Part shown: positions 1 through 8,107 of the stretch, one piece after another
How positions within the stretch are numbered: position 1 is the stretch's first letter
Layout of the letters: each line of letters opens with the position of its first letter
NCBI GenBank assembly: GCA_038255255.1
Contig: JBBSLL010000006.1
Coordinates: 50,450 to 114,449, forward strand
Reading direction: 5' to 3'
Origin: JBBQNY01 sp038255255
GTDB taxonomy: Bacteria > Pseudomonadota > Gammaproteobacteria > Xanthomonadales > Ahniellaceae
Length of the DNA: 64,000 nucleotides
The notes under the pieces: generated by a model
What the model was told of the DNA's origin: nothing
The model's input: only the letters and a program-made list of their open reading frames with translations
Database searches by the model: none
Program-made: the position numbers and the translations under genes

Positions 1-375
1 ATGGCAAAAGGCCGTCGCCCGTTAATCGTCAATGGGCGCATTGCAAACTGGAAAGACCGTCAAACCCTGAGTATGAGCGCCGGCGCAATTCGGCAACGCA
101 AATACCGAATGAGTCAATCCGAAGAGCCTGCGCCTAGCGTCACGCGTGACGCTCGCGTGCGCGTCACGCGTGACGCTCGCGTTGTTACACCGCGTAACGC
201 GTTGTCACCAGTTCATTCAGCATGTGACAGTCACCGGGGGGGAGATAAAGAGGGGGGGGCTTTTGGTAGCTCTACCCTTAGTACACATCCCACCCTCTCT
301 ACGCGCGAGCGTGTGAGCGCGAGGCATGAGGGGGTGGGGGTATTCGATTGGATCAAAAAGCGATTGCACTCATGA
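1..375 (+). CDS. Phage replication initiator, C-terminal part (5' end cut by window)
   Basis: The frame is open from base 1 and the ATG there may be internal. The first 45 residues read like the end of the DNA-binding part of phage O-type or DUF1376-type replication proteins: a W-x-x-R-Q stretch followed by R-Q-R-x-Y-R. The middle is a low-complexity linker with two copies of an eight-residue unit centred on VTRDARV, encoded by the palindromic iterons at 137-176. Such linkers in O-type proteins often coincide with the replication origin. The stop codon overlaps the ATG of the DnaC-like gene (ATGA at 372-375), the usual initiator-loader pairing. The rest of the protein is Ser/Thr-rich with no recognisable motif. 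Confidence 0.55.
   Translation: MAKGRRPLIVNGRIANWKDRQTLSMSAGAIRQRKYRMSQSEEPAPSVTRDARVRVTRDARVVTPRNALSPVHSACDSHRGGDKEGGAFGSSTLSTHPTLSTRERVSARHEGVGVFDWIKKRLHS
137..176. repeat. Two 16-bp palindromic iterons, candidate phage origin
   Basis: The perfect palindrome GCGTCACGCGTGACGC occurs at 137-152 and again at 161-176, a 24-bp period that keeps the reading frame. A looser inverted repeat, GTTAC...GTAAC, follows at 184-198. Lambda-like phages carry initiator-binding iterons inside the initiator gene, which matches this position. No strongly AT-rich unwinding element is seen next to them. Confidence 0.5.
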
Positions 376-1100
376 GCATCGAGTCGATCGCCAGTATTCT
401 CGAAAGGCTTGCCACCCCTCAGCAATTAACCGATGAGGATAAGGCAGCAGCCGAGCGCGCCATTGCATTAGACCGCGAACGCGAACGGCAGCAACACCGC
501 ACCGAGCAGCTCGAGTACCGGCTGCGGCGGGCCCGCATGCCGGAGGTGCACGCCACGGCCAGGCTCTCCGACTGGCCGACCTCGACCACCCAGCAGGCGC
601 GGGTGTTGCGCATCGCCACCAAGTTCGCCGAGCGCTTCCCGTACATCCGTGCCGGTGGCCTCAGCCTTTCGCTCTGCGGTGGGGTAGGCACCGGCAAGTC
701 ACGCCTGGCGTGTTCGGTGCTGCGCCATGTCATCGAGCACGGCGCCGGCGGGCGCTACACCACGGCCGCCGGCATCTTCCGCGAGGTGAAAGAGGTTTGG
801 CGCAACAACTCCGACGCCTCGGAAACCCAGGTGCTGCACGCCTACACCTCGCCGGATCTGCTGGTGGTCGACGAGATCGGCGTGGGCCACAACTCGCCGA
901 CCGATGCCAGCCTGCTCACCGAGATCATCGGCGCCAGGTACGACGCCGAACGCCCGACCATCGTGGCCACCAACCTCAGCCCGATCGAGCTCGAGCGACA
1001 CCTCGGGCCTCGAGTCGCCGATCGCCTGGCCGAGCGCGGTGCGGTGCTGGTTTTTGACTGGCCGAGCTTCCGCCGCAAACCAAGGGAGGCCGCGCCGTGA
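372..1100 (+). CDS. DnaC-like helicase-loader ATPase
   Basis: This 242-residue AAA+ protein probably loads the host replicative helicase at the phage origin. Walker A is GVGTGKS at about 104-110 and Walker B is LLVVDEIG at about 163-170. A sensor-1-like ATN follows near 199-201, and arginines around 214-218 are candidate fingers. The N-terminal 55 residues are charged and helical, as expected for a helicase-binding arm. The ATG at 372 was chosen over the upstream TTG at 348 because it gives the 4-bp ATGA overlap with the preceding gene that this phage uses throughout. The pairing with an O-type initiator upstream supports the call. Confidence 0.85.
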   Translation: MSIESIASILERLATPQQLTDEDKAAAERAIALDRERERQQHRTEQLEYRLRRARMPEVHATARLSDWPTSTTQQARVLRIATKFAERFPYIRAGGLSLSLCGGVGTGKSRLACSVLRHVIEHGAGGRYTTAAGIFREVKEVWRNNSDASETQVLHAYTSPDLLVVDEIGVGHNSPTDASLLTEIIGARYDAERPTIVATNLSPIELERHLGPRVADRLAERGAVLVFDWPSFRRKPREAAP

Positions 1101-1681
1101 GCCCTCTCGCAGCCCGTTTCGCTATCAATTCGCCGCGTAAACAGTGTTTTCATTCTTCACTCTTCCGCAGTTCACACTACCGCCGAGAGTCAAGCGCAGC
1201 GCGGGCTGCCGCAAACCCGCTTTGCTCTCTCGGCGCCAGTCTCATTGCTGGTGAGACATTCCAAACGCCGGACTGCCGGATTAAACTCGCGCAAGCTATT
1301 GATTGCATTGGGGTTTCATGGGCGACACCGTTCGGGGCCGCTCAGGGGCAGGCCACCCCCCTGCCAAAGCTCACCGCCCAGCCCCCGACCCCCCGAGCAG
1401 GTAGTGCCTCGAAAAAATGGAGGGGGTACGGGGGAGGGCTCGCAATTTGCCTGGCGCTCGCCGGCTGCTCACCCCCGCCGCCGCTCCCCATGGGCGGCGG
1501 GCTGGTTTTGCTTGCCATCGGCATGGCCGTGGCCACATGGCTGCTCGCGGTGGCGCTCGTTTGGCTCGTCGACCGGCTCGTGGCCAGGCTTCCCGCCGCC
1601 GGCTCGAATCCCCCGGCACCGCCCGGGCCGAAGCCGGCACCCCCGCCGAATCCGCCGCCGGCGAGCGGGGCGGGGCTGTGA
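1097..1681 (+). CDS. Hypothetical membrane protein or lipoprotein, start uncertain
   Basis: A GTG at 1097 overlaps the dnaC-like stop (GTGA), and the stop overlaps the next ATG (TGATG). Both are typical of this phage and argue for a 194-residue gene. The first half is unconvincing and may be untranslated. The second half has a lysine-rich start, a hydrophobic stretch ending in a lipobox-like LALAGC near residue 123, a strong transmembrane segment (about 135-160) and a proline-rich tail. No family is recognised. A shorter product cannot be placed because no other good start lies in frame just upstream of the hydrophobic part. Confidence 0.4.
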   Translation: MSPLAARFAINSPRKQCFHSSLFRSSHYRRESSAARAAANPLCSLGASLIAGETFQTPDCRIKLAQAIDCIGVSWATPFGAAQGQATPLPKLTAQPPTPRAGSASKKWRGYGGGLAICLALAGCSPPPPLPMGGGLVLLAIGMAVATWLLAVALVWLVDRLVARLPAAGSNPPAPPGPKPAPPPNPPPASGAGL

Positions 1682-2901
1682 TGGGCGCGGTGGTGCAGAG
1701 TGGTGCACCTGAGGCGCATGGCGCGGCCGCGGCTCACGTCGACGCAGGCGAGCCGGAGGGCACGGCATGGGGCCCAATCGCCGAGGGGGTGCTCGAGCGC
1801 GGTGGGTTCAACCAGGGCGACCTGGCGCAGCGGCGGGCGCTGTTGGCCAGGGGCGGCAAGCTGGCCGCGGCCATGCGGGCGCTCGAGGCGCGCGACTGGC
1901 GCCCGCTCGACGATGCGGATCTGCTGGTGCTCGCCTGGCGGTGGGTGCTGTGGTTGGCGATCACGCGGGGCATGGCCGAGCACACGACGGTGGCGCGCTA
2001 CGCCGAGATCCTGCGCCGGTTCGCGGCGCACTGCCGCGCCGAGGGGTGGGACTGGCGCGAGGTGACCATCGCGAACCTCGACGAGTGGCAGCGTGCGCTG
2101 TACCTCGAGCGTCGCAACAGCCCGAGCGCGCGGCAGCTCGCGATCATGGCGCTGCGGAGTTTCTACGGCTTCCGCGCCTCGCGCGGATGGGGCCGCGATT
2201 GCACGATCGGCTCGCGTGGGCCGCGGCAGGTTTCGCACAAGGCGGTGAAGTATTCGAAGGCGCAGCTGCGCGTGCTGCTCACGGCCGCGCAGCATGCGCG
2301 CTCGCCGATCGCCGGCGTGCGCGACTACACGATTTTGCTGCTGCTGCTCTCGACGGGCTTGCGCCGCGCGGAGTGCGCCGACCTGCGATTGGCGCAGATC
2401 GATCTCGACGAGCGCGTCGGCCTGGTGCGCATTTACGGCAAGGGCGCGAAAGAACGCGAGGTGAGCATCGAGGGGCCGGTGGTGACGGCGCTGCTCGGGT
2501 GGCTCGAGGCGCGCTCGCACGTGCCTGACGTGACGCATGATCGGCTGTTCGTGGCGCTCGCCGGCAAGGTGGGCGCGCCGATTTCAGAGCAGGCGATCGA
2601 GCGCGTGACATCGCGCGCTGCGCGCCAGGCGAAGCTCGGCGACTGGGGCGTGCATCGCTTCCGCGTGACGTTCGCCACCGCGCTGTACGACGCCGGCACC
2701 GACATCGAGCGCATACGCATCCTGCTCGGGCATGAGGACATCAACACCACGCGCCGCTACCTCGAGGTGAGCGACAAGATGCGCCGCCATCGCGTGAGCG
2801 CGGCCTACCAGCACGAGGTGCTCGGCACGAAGCCGGCGGGCTATCCGCTGTGGGCTAAGGCTAACGAAAAGCAACGCAACCGAGGGGATGCGACGCGATG
2901 A
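1681..2901 (+). CDS. Tyrosine recombinase/integrase
   Basis: This 406-residue phage-type site-specific recombinase has the full catalytic set. The first Arg is in STGLRRAE (about R227), the Lys in GKGAKERE, the H-R-F-R box is at about 325-328, the box-II His is in LGHED, and the nucleophile is the Tyr of TRRY (about Y360). The N-terminal SAM-like core-binding domain covers about 95-190. The ATG at 1681 gives a 1-bp overlap with the previous stop. It sits between replication and packaging genes, an unusual place for the integrase of this prophage because another integrase lies at the right edge. It may resolve multimers, invert DNA, or be a relic of another module. Confidence 0.88.
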   Translation: MGAVVQSGAPEAHGAAAAHVDAGEPEGTAWGPIAEGVLERGGFNQGDLAQRRALLARGGKLAAAMRALEARDWRPLDDADLLVLAWRWVLWLAITRGMAEHTTVARYAEILRRFAAHCRAEGWDWREVTIANLDEWQRALYLERRNSPSARQLAIMALRSFYGFRASRGWGRDCTIGSRGPRQVSHKAVKYSKAQLRVLLTAAQHARSPIAGVRDYTILLLLLSTGLRRAECADLRLAQIDLDERVGLVRIYGKGAKEREVSIEGPVVTALLGWLEARSHVPDVTHDRLFVALAGKVGAPISEQAIERVTSRAARQAKLGDWGVHRFRVTFATALYDAGTDIERIRILLGHEDINTTRRYLEVSDKMRRHRVSAAYQHEVLGTKPAGYPLWAKANEKQRNRGDATR

Positions 2902-3137
2902 ACCGGAAAAATCAGTGGTTTGTGCTCACACCGACGAACAGGGAGTGTTACACCTCACAGGCGGATGCCGAGGCGCGTGCCGCAAGCCTCGCAATTGAAC
3001 ACATGGGAAAAACCGTGCTCGTGCTCGATGTGGTCTGCGCGTTCAAGGCAGTGCCGCGCGTTGACGTCGAGCGGTTCGACGCCACGCGCACGGATGACCC
3101 ATCGCAGATTCCCCAGGCCCCAAAAGGGGGCTGGTGA
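2898..3137 (+). CDS. Hypothetical small phage protein
   Basis: It encodes 79 residues and starts with an ATGA overlap on the integrase stop. The composition is ordinary and soluble, with no motif recognised. Its place in a tightly overlapped early operon is the main evidence that it is translated. Confidence 0.6.
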   Translation: MNRKNQWFVLTPTNRECYTSQADAEARAASLAIEHMGKTVLVLDVVCAFKAVPRVDVERFDATRTDDPSQIPQAPKGGW

Positions 3138-3493
3138 TGAGCGAGGCGAATTTTTCGAAGCATGGGGATGCGCCGACGGCGTTCGAGCGGCAGCTGGTCG
3201 ACGCGATCGACCCGAAGCTCGAGCGCGATGTGTGGGCGCTCATCGCGCGGCTCATCGGCGCCGAGAACGTCGCGGTGGTGCTCGATTACGCAGCCGCCCG
3301 CGCCGTCAACATTCCGCGCCGCGAGGCGTTTTTCCGGCGGCTTTGGAAGCCGCAGCGCGATGCCGCGATCCTGAGCCTGGTGCGCGCTGGCAACAACGAC
3401 GCGATCGTCGCCGAGTTGTGCGGCTGCAGCGAGGATGCGGTGTTCCGCGTGCGCCATGCTCATCGCCGCGCCATCGCTGGGGTGAAGCAGTGA
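3137..3493 (+). CDS. Small HTH protein, Mor-like architecture
   Basis: This is a 118-residue protein. A central segment with NIPRREAFFRR precedes a C-terminal helix-turn-helix-like stretch (about 85-112: N-D-A-I-V-A-E-L-C-G-C-S-E-D-A-V-F-R-V). Mor and C activators of Mu-like phages have a similar order, a strand with an IP turn and then an HTH. If the resemblance is real it would activate middle or late transcription just upstream of packaging genes. The ATG at 3137 (TGATG overlap) is preferred over the GTG at 3134. The Mor link is only structural inference. Confidence 0.45.
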   Translation: MSEANFSKHGDAPTAFERQLVDAIDPKLERDVWALIARLIGAENVAVVLDYAAARAVNIPRREAFFRRLWKPQRDAAILSLVRAGNNDAIVAELCGCSEDAVFRVRHAHRRAIAGVKQ

Positions 3494-4410
3494 GCGCCGG
3501 GACGAAAATTGAGTGGACGGACGCGACGTTCAACCCATGGTGGGGCTGCACCAAGATTTCTCCTGGGTGCGATCACTGCTACGCGGAGCGCGACGCGCAT
3601 CGGTTCGGCACGGAGTGGGGCCCCGACGCGCAGCGGCGAACCTTCGGTGACAAGCATTGGAACGAGCCCAGGCGCTGGAACGCGCGGCGTGCGCGACAGC
3701 TCGAGGAAGTCGCCGCCATCGGCGAGACCGAGCCAGGCGCTGTTCCGCCGTTTCGCGTTTTCTGCGCATCGATGGCGGACGTGTTCGACAACGCCGCGCC
3801 AGGCGGTCAGCGCGACCGGCTGTGGAACCTGATTCGCGAGACGCCGCACCTGACGTGGCAGATCCTGACGAAGCGCATCGGCAACGCGCGCGGGATGTTG
3901 CCCGCCGACTGGGGCAGCGGATGGCCGAACGTGTGGCTAGGCGCGACGATCGTCAACCAGACGGAGGCCGATCGCGACATCCCAAAGCTGATCCACACGC
4001 CGGCGCGCATCCGCTTCCTCTCCTGCGAGCCGCTGCTTGGGCCGGTCTACCTGAATCCGTCCGCGTTCCTATCGTGTCCGAACGCGGAGAACGCAATGAT
4101 GGACCCGACAACTGGCGCCTATGAGTGCTGCTCGAAGTGCGATTTCACCGGCGTCGGCGACGAAATGGGGGTCGATTGGGTCATCGCCGGCGGCGAGTCG
4201 GGGCCCAACGCGCGGCCGATGCACCCGGATTGGCCGCGGCTGCTGCGCGACGATTGCGCGGTATCCGGCGTGCCGTTCCTGTTCAAGCAGTGGGGCGAGT
4301 GGGCGCCGCGCGAGCTTTGCGGCGCGCCGATGATGTTGAGGGTAGGCAAGAGATTTGCCGGCCGACTGCTCGACGGCGTGCAGCACGACGCCTATCCGGT
4401 GACGCCGTGA
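3490..4410 (+). CDS. DUF5131 (Gp37/Gp68) family protein
   Basis: This 306-residue protein has the signature start of the phage Gp37/Gp68 family: I-E-W-T-D-A-T-F-N-P-W-W-G-C followed by three cysteines, C20, C27 and C30 (C-x6-C-x2-C). That spacing resembles a radical-SAM iron-sulfur site. Further family marks are WQILTKR, WLGATIVNQ and GGESGPNARP. A cysteine cluster near 197-218 looks like a metal-binding insertion. Its biochemical role in phages is not established. The GTG at 3490 overlaps the previous stop (GTGA); the open frame further upstream is a shadow of neighbouring genes. Confidence 0.85.
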   Translation: MSAGTKIEWTDATFNPWWGCTKISPGCDHCYAERDAHRFGTEWGPDAQRRTFGDKHWNEPRRWNARRARQLEEVAAIGETEPGAVPPFRVFCASMADVFDNAAPGGQRDRLWNLIRETPHLTWQILTKRIGNARGMLPADWGSGWPNVWLGATIVNQTEADRDIPKLIHTPARIRFLSCEPLLGPVYLNPSAFLSCPNAENAMMDPTTGAYECCSKCDFTGVGDEMGVDWVIAGGESGPNARPMHPDWPRLLRDDCAVSGVPFLFKQWGEWAPRELCGAPMMLRVGKRFAGRLLDGVQHDAYPVTP

Positions 4411-4610
4411 GGGCCCGCACGGCGGTGATGACGGCGCGAATGCGCGCGGAGTTTGAGGATCGGCCGACGTATCTGGCCGAGGTGCCGCATGGGCCGTGTG
4501 GCACGCGGGTGCGCCGCACGAGCACCGGCCAGTGCGTGGAGTGCATCCGAAAACACAGCCGCGCGCATTACGTGCGCAAGCTAGCGGCGAAGCGCCAGGC
4601 CAGCGCGTGA
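4407..4610 (+). CDS. Small zinc-finger-like phage protein
   Basis: It encodes 67 residues from a GTG overlapping the previous stop; an ATG at 4428 is the alternative. A Cys in PCGT and a later C-V-E-C pair, followed by basic residues and histidines, form a minimal metal-binding pattern common in small phage DNA-associated proteins. No function can be assigned. Confidence 0.55.
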   Translation: MRARTAVMTARMRAEFEDRPTYLAEVPHGPCGTRVRRTSTGQCVECIRKHSRAHYVRKLAAKRQASA

Positions 4611-5110
4611 CACTTAACGCCATCCCCATGCGGCAATTCGAGGCCAACCTTTTCGTGCTCGAGCACCATCGGCACAACCGTCCGGTTGTGGGCTCGATCC
4701 TGCAGATGGGCGTGAGCGATGGCCAGCAATGCGTGGGCGTGGGCATCGCGGGGCGGCCGGTAAGCCGCTCGCTGGATGATGGCGAAACGCTCGAGGTGCT
4801 GCGCGTGTGCGTGCTCGAGGGTGCGCCGAAAGGCGCCTGCAGTTTTCTCTACGCGAGTTTGTGGCGCGCCGCTCGCGCGCTGGGCTACCGCAAGATGGTC
4901 ACGTATACGCTCGCCAAGGAAAGCGGTGCAAGCCTGCGTGGTGCGGGCTGGCACACCGTGGCCGAGGTGCGGGCGCGCGCGGCGTTCGGATGGCAGACAC
5001 GCCCGGGCAGAAACTGGTATCCCGCGATTGGCCAGGCGAAGCTGCGATGGGAAGCCACCGCGCCGCGCAGTGCCATCGCGGCGTCGGCTGGTGGTAAGAG
5101 CGACCCGTGA
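4607..5110 (+). CDS. XF1762-type GNAT-like phage protein
   Basis: This 167-residue protein resembles the phage family first named from Xylella XF1762. The central region reads like an acetyl-CoA-binding GNAT core: a beta strand LEVLRVCV, a loop with EGAPKGACSFL, then the helix LYASLWRAARALGY and the strand MVTYTLAKESG. The GNAT loop is degenerate, so catalysis is uncertain. The GTG at 4607 overlaps the previous stop. The family usually sits between replication and terminase genes, as here. Confidence 0.7.
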   Translation: MTLNAIPMRQFEANLFVLEHHRHNRPVVGSILQMGVSDGQQCVGVGIAGRPVSRSLDDGETLEVLRVCVLEGAPKGACSFLYASLWRAARALGYRKMVTYTLAKESGASLRGAGWHTVAEVRARAAFGWQTRPGRNWYPAIGQAKLRWEATAPRSAIAASAGGKSDP

Positions 5111-5958
5111 AAACGCCGCCCGGCACGAAGCGACGCAAGCGCCCCGCGCCGGTGGCCACGGGCGCGCGTGCGGCCGCCGCCAAAGCCACGCGGCCCTACA
5201 CGCTCAGCGCCGCGGCGCTGGCGCAGCGCCGGCGCGCGGCGCCGAACGGCAACGCGGCCAGCCTCACCACCAGCACCGGGCCGGTGACCGAGGCCGGCAA
5301 GGCGGCGAGCAGCCGCAACAACTGGCGCCACGGGCAGTATTCCGCGGTGCATCGCCAGCATCGCGCGAGCGCGCACGCATCCGTCGCGGCGCTCGGCAAG
5401 CCGTGCCGCACCACGTGCCCGGTGCACCCCGACAACCCCGACCGCAGCGAGGCGCCGTGCGGCCTGGTGCTGCAAGGTCTCACGCAAGCCGGCGGCAATT
5501 GCCTGGACAAAACTCGGTTTGTGGAGGCCTTCGACGCGATCATGGATGCGATCGCCGGCGACGACGACAACGCGATGAAATCGCTCATGGCCAGCGAGCT
5601 CGCCGGCAATTTCGAGCTGGTGAACGCGCTGAAAAAATCGATCGCGCAGGACGGCATCCTGGTGCGGCTGCCGGCCTTCGATCGCGAGGGCAAACTGGTC
5701 TACGACCACGACGGCAACATCGCCTACCGCGACATCCGCGCGCACCCCGCGCTGCCGCACCTGGCCAAGTTCCTCGAGGTGCTGGGCGTGAGCCTGCCCG
5801 AAGCGCTGGCCACGCCGAAATCGCGCGCCGCGAAGGGCACCGCCGACGACCTCACCGCCGGGCTGCAGTCGCTGCTCGGCGGCATTCACCAGCGCGCCGC
5901 GAGTGCCGAGGCGCGCACGGTGCCGCCGCGTGCGCTGCCGCAGCCGGGTGACGCGTGA
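5107..5958 (+). CDS. Putative terminase small subunit
   Basis: It encodes 283 residues from a GTG overlapping the previous stop and overlaps the large terminase gene by 4 bp. The N-terminus is very basic (DNA-binding type), followed by a block with S-R-N-N-W-R-H-G-Q-Y-S like that of packaging and homing-associated phage proteins. A cysteine cluster lies around residues 100-118 (C-x3-C, then C). The C-terminal half is helical. The call rests mainly on its position; direct sequence support is weak. Confidence 0.55.
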   Translation: MKTPPGTKRRKRPAPVATGARAAAAKATRPYTLSAAALAQRRRAAPNGNAASLTTSTGPVTEAGKAASSRNNWRHGQYSAVHRQHRASAHASVAALGKPCRTTCPVHPDNPDRSEAPCGLVLQGLTQAGGNCLDKTRFVEAFDAIMDAIAGDDDNAMKSLMASELAGNFELVNALKKSIAQDGILVRLPAFDREGKLVYDHDGNIAYRDIRAHPALPHLAKFLEVLGVSLPEALATPKSRAAKGTADDLTAGLQSLLGGIHQRAASAEARTVPPRALPQPGDA

Positions 5959-7826
5959 GGCGCCTACCCGACGCCGACCACGCCATGCTGCGCCGCATGC
6001 GCGAGCGCGGCGTGTATGCGCCCGAGGAATTCGACGAGTGGCTCTGTGGCCGCGGCTGGGGCTGGCAAAAGCTCGAGGCTGGCGACTACGGGCTGAGCCT
6101 CGAGCACGCGCTGATCCTCTTCACTTGCGAAGATCCGGTGCGCTGGTGCGAAACGTACATGGTCGAGCCGCGCACCGGCGAGCCGTGGCGCTTTTTCGAT
6201 TACCAGAAGCCGAGCCTGCGCGCGTGGCGCCAGGACGTGGTGCACAAGGATGGCGCCGAGGTGGGCAAGACGCGCGAAATCGTGTGCATGATCCTGTGGG
6301 GGCAGGGCACGGCGATGGGCTTCACCGTGCCGCGGCCGGGCATGCTCGTCGGCGCGCCGCAGCAGACCCACCTCGACGAAATCATCATGGCCGTCGAGGA
6401 ACAAGTGGGCGCGCATGGTGGCGAGACCGCGAAAGGCACTCCCATCTCGCACATGTGGAAAAAACCCAAGCGCACGCCGCACACGCTGCATCGCTTCGCC
6501 ACGCCGCCGCTGCGCGGCGAGGCCGTGGGCACGGGCGTGGTGTATTACCGCCCAGCGGGGCACGATGGCGAGGCGTTCCGCGGCGTGCACGTCAACGCGA
6601 TGCAGCTCATGGACGAAGCCGCGAAGCTAACCAGCGCGGTGCAGTGGTCCGAATTCTGGCGCGCCGGAACGCCGGGCTGCCGCAAGCGCGTGTACAGCGT
6701 GCCGAACGGCAACCGCGCCACCGAGTTCTACGCGATGGGCCAGCAGGCGCAGATCGACCTGCCACTCGCGCGCGACGGCTGGCGGCTGTTTCACTGGCCG
6801 AAAACGATCATGCCGCCACCCTACTGGGACGAAGCACGTGAGCGCGACCTGGTGAAGCTCTACCGCGGCAAGCAAACGCCCGGCTACGTGCGCAACGTGC
6901 TCGGCGAGGATGGCGATGCGGAGTCGCCGGTGTTCCCGTGGGTGACGCTGCTGCCCAACGTGGTGGACGTGCCCGAATACCGCATCATCAAGCTCACCGC
7001 GGACCACGAGCGCGGCGACCTCGCCATCGAGGTGATGCGCTGCGAGCTCACCGTGCACGAGGGCCGCAAGACCGGCACCGACGTGTGGGTGGGCGACACC
7101 GCGGTCACCCTCGAGGGGTTCATCGCGCAACGCGACGCGCAGCGCCGCCGCAACTGGCAGGCCCTGCTGCGCGAACACCTGGCCGGCGAAACGCGCGGCG
7201 TGTTTTTCGGCGGCGGCGACCTGGGCGAAACCACCGACCCCACCGAGATCATCCTCAGCGAGCTGCGCGGCAAGGTGCTGCGCGACAACCTGCGCCTATG
7301 CGTGCGCGGGCTGCCGTATCACGCCCAGCGCGAAATGATCTACTGCCTCGCCGAGCTGTACGGCTGGCTGCCGCACTGGGGCGTCGACCTCGGGGCCGCG
7401 GGCAGTGCGGTGGTGAAAGACCTGCAGAGCGGCGACCAATACGCCGACGCGCATTTCGACGAAAACATGACCGGCTACCAGTTCGCCGGCAACGTCGATT
7501 TCATCGGCGAGGATGGCACGCCGCTCGAGCAGGAAAACAGCAAGGGCGACGAAGTGACCATGCGCGGCCCGGCCAAACACTGGGCCACGGTGTGCATCAC
7601 CGACCGCCTGCAGCGCAACGAATACGCGCTCGCCTACGACACCGAAACGCTGAACATGATGACCAGCCACACCTCGCGCACGGTGGGCAACTGGCCGATC
7701 TACGCCAAGACCCACGACCACGCCATCGATGCGCGCCGCGTGCAGATGCTGCGCATGCTCGACGACAGCGAAGGCGTGGCGCCCGATGTTTTCCTATCCG
7801 CTGCAATTCCGAGGAAAGCCGCATGA
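5955..7826 (+). CDS. Terminase large subunit
   Basis: The packaging ATPase and nuclease, 623 residues. A Walker-A-like segment, K-D-G-A-E-V-G-K-T-R, lies near 98-107. The Walker B motif with the acidic pair is M-Q-L-M-D-E-A near 216-222. A nuclease-domain acidic strand, FFGGGDLGETTD, lies near 416-427. The upstream segment with RFFDYQKPSLRAW is the usual adenine/Q-motif area. The length fits the family. The GTG at 5955 overlaps the previous stop. The protein cuts concatemeric DNA and drives it through the portal encoded just downstream. Confidence 0.85.
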   Translation: MRRLPDADHAMLRRMRERGVYAPEEFDEWLCGRGWGWQKLEAGDYGLSLEHALILFTCEDPVRWCETYMVEPRTGEPWRFFDYQKPSLRAWRQDVVHKDGAEVGKTREIVCMILWGQGTAMGFTVPRPGMLVGAPQQTHLDEIIMAVEEQVGAHGGETAKGTPISHMWKKPKRTPHTLHRFATPPLRGEAVGTGVVYYRPAGHDGEAFRGVHVNAMQLMDEAAKLTSAVQWSEFWRAGTPGCRKRVYSVPNGNRATEFYAMGQQAQIDLPLARDGWRLFHWPKTIMPPPYWDEARERDLVKLYRGKQTPGYVRNVLGEDGDAESPVFPWVTLLPNVVDVPEYRIIKLTADHERGDLAIEVMRCELTVHEGRKTGTDVWVGDTAVTLEGFIAQRDAQRRRNWQALLREHLAGETRGVFFGGGDLGETTDPTEIILSELRGKVLRDNLRLCVRGLPYHAQREMIYCLAELYGWLPHWGVDLGAAGSAVVKDLQSGDQYADAHFDENMTGYQFAGNVDFIGEDGTPLEQENSKGDEVTMRGPAKHWATVCITDRLQRNEYALAYDTETLNMMTSHTSRTVGNWPIYAKTHDHAIDARRVQMLRMLDDSEGVAPDVFLSAAIPRKAA

Positions 7827-8107
7827 GCGACAAACTATCTCCCCTGGCGCTGCTGGTGGCTGAAAACTTCACACCGGAGCAACTTAAAACTGAATTAAAC
7901 CGCCGATCGCTACGGGAAGCTAATCTGGTGGAGGTGCGCCCGATCGCCGACCCCGACAAGCCTGATGCGCACCAGGTGTGGATTGTTAACGGGCTTCAGA
8001 GCTTCATGGTTGGCCACGCGCTCGACACCAAGGAACAATCCGTCTGGTACGCGGACAGATTGCTGCAAGCAATTGCCCAAGTAGCCACCCGAGTGCTGCA
8101 CGCATGA
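7823..8107 (+). CDS. Hypothetical small protein between terminase and portal
   Basis: It encodes 94 residues and overlaps both neighbours by 4 bp. The composition is soluble and mixed alpha/beta, with no motif recognised. Its codon use is slightly less GC-rich than its neighbours. Confidence 0.6.
   Translation: MSDKLSPLALLVAENFTPEQLKTELNRRSLREANLVEVRPIADPDKPDAHQVWIVNGLQSFMVGHALDTKEQSVWYADRLLQAIAQVATRVLHA

Noticed and set aside
1342..2538. 398-codon open frame on the minus strand
   Set aside because: Antisense to the tyrosine recombinase, which has a complete catalytic set.
2920..3489. Upstream in-frame extension of the DUF5131 gene
   Set aside because: It overlaps two other genes and precedes the conserved family start; the GTG at 3490 gives the usual 4-bp overlap.
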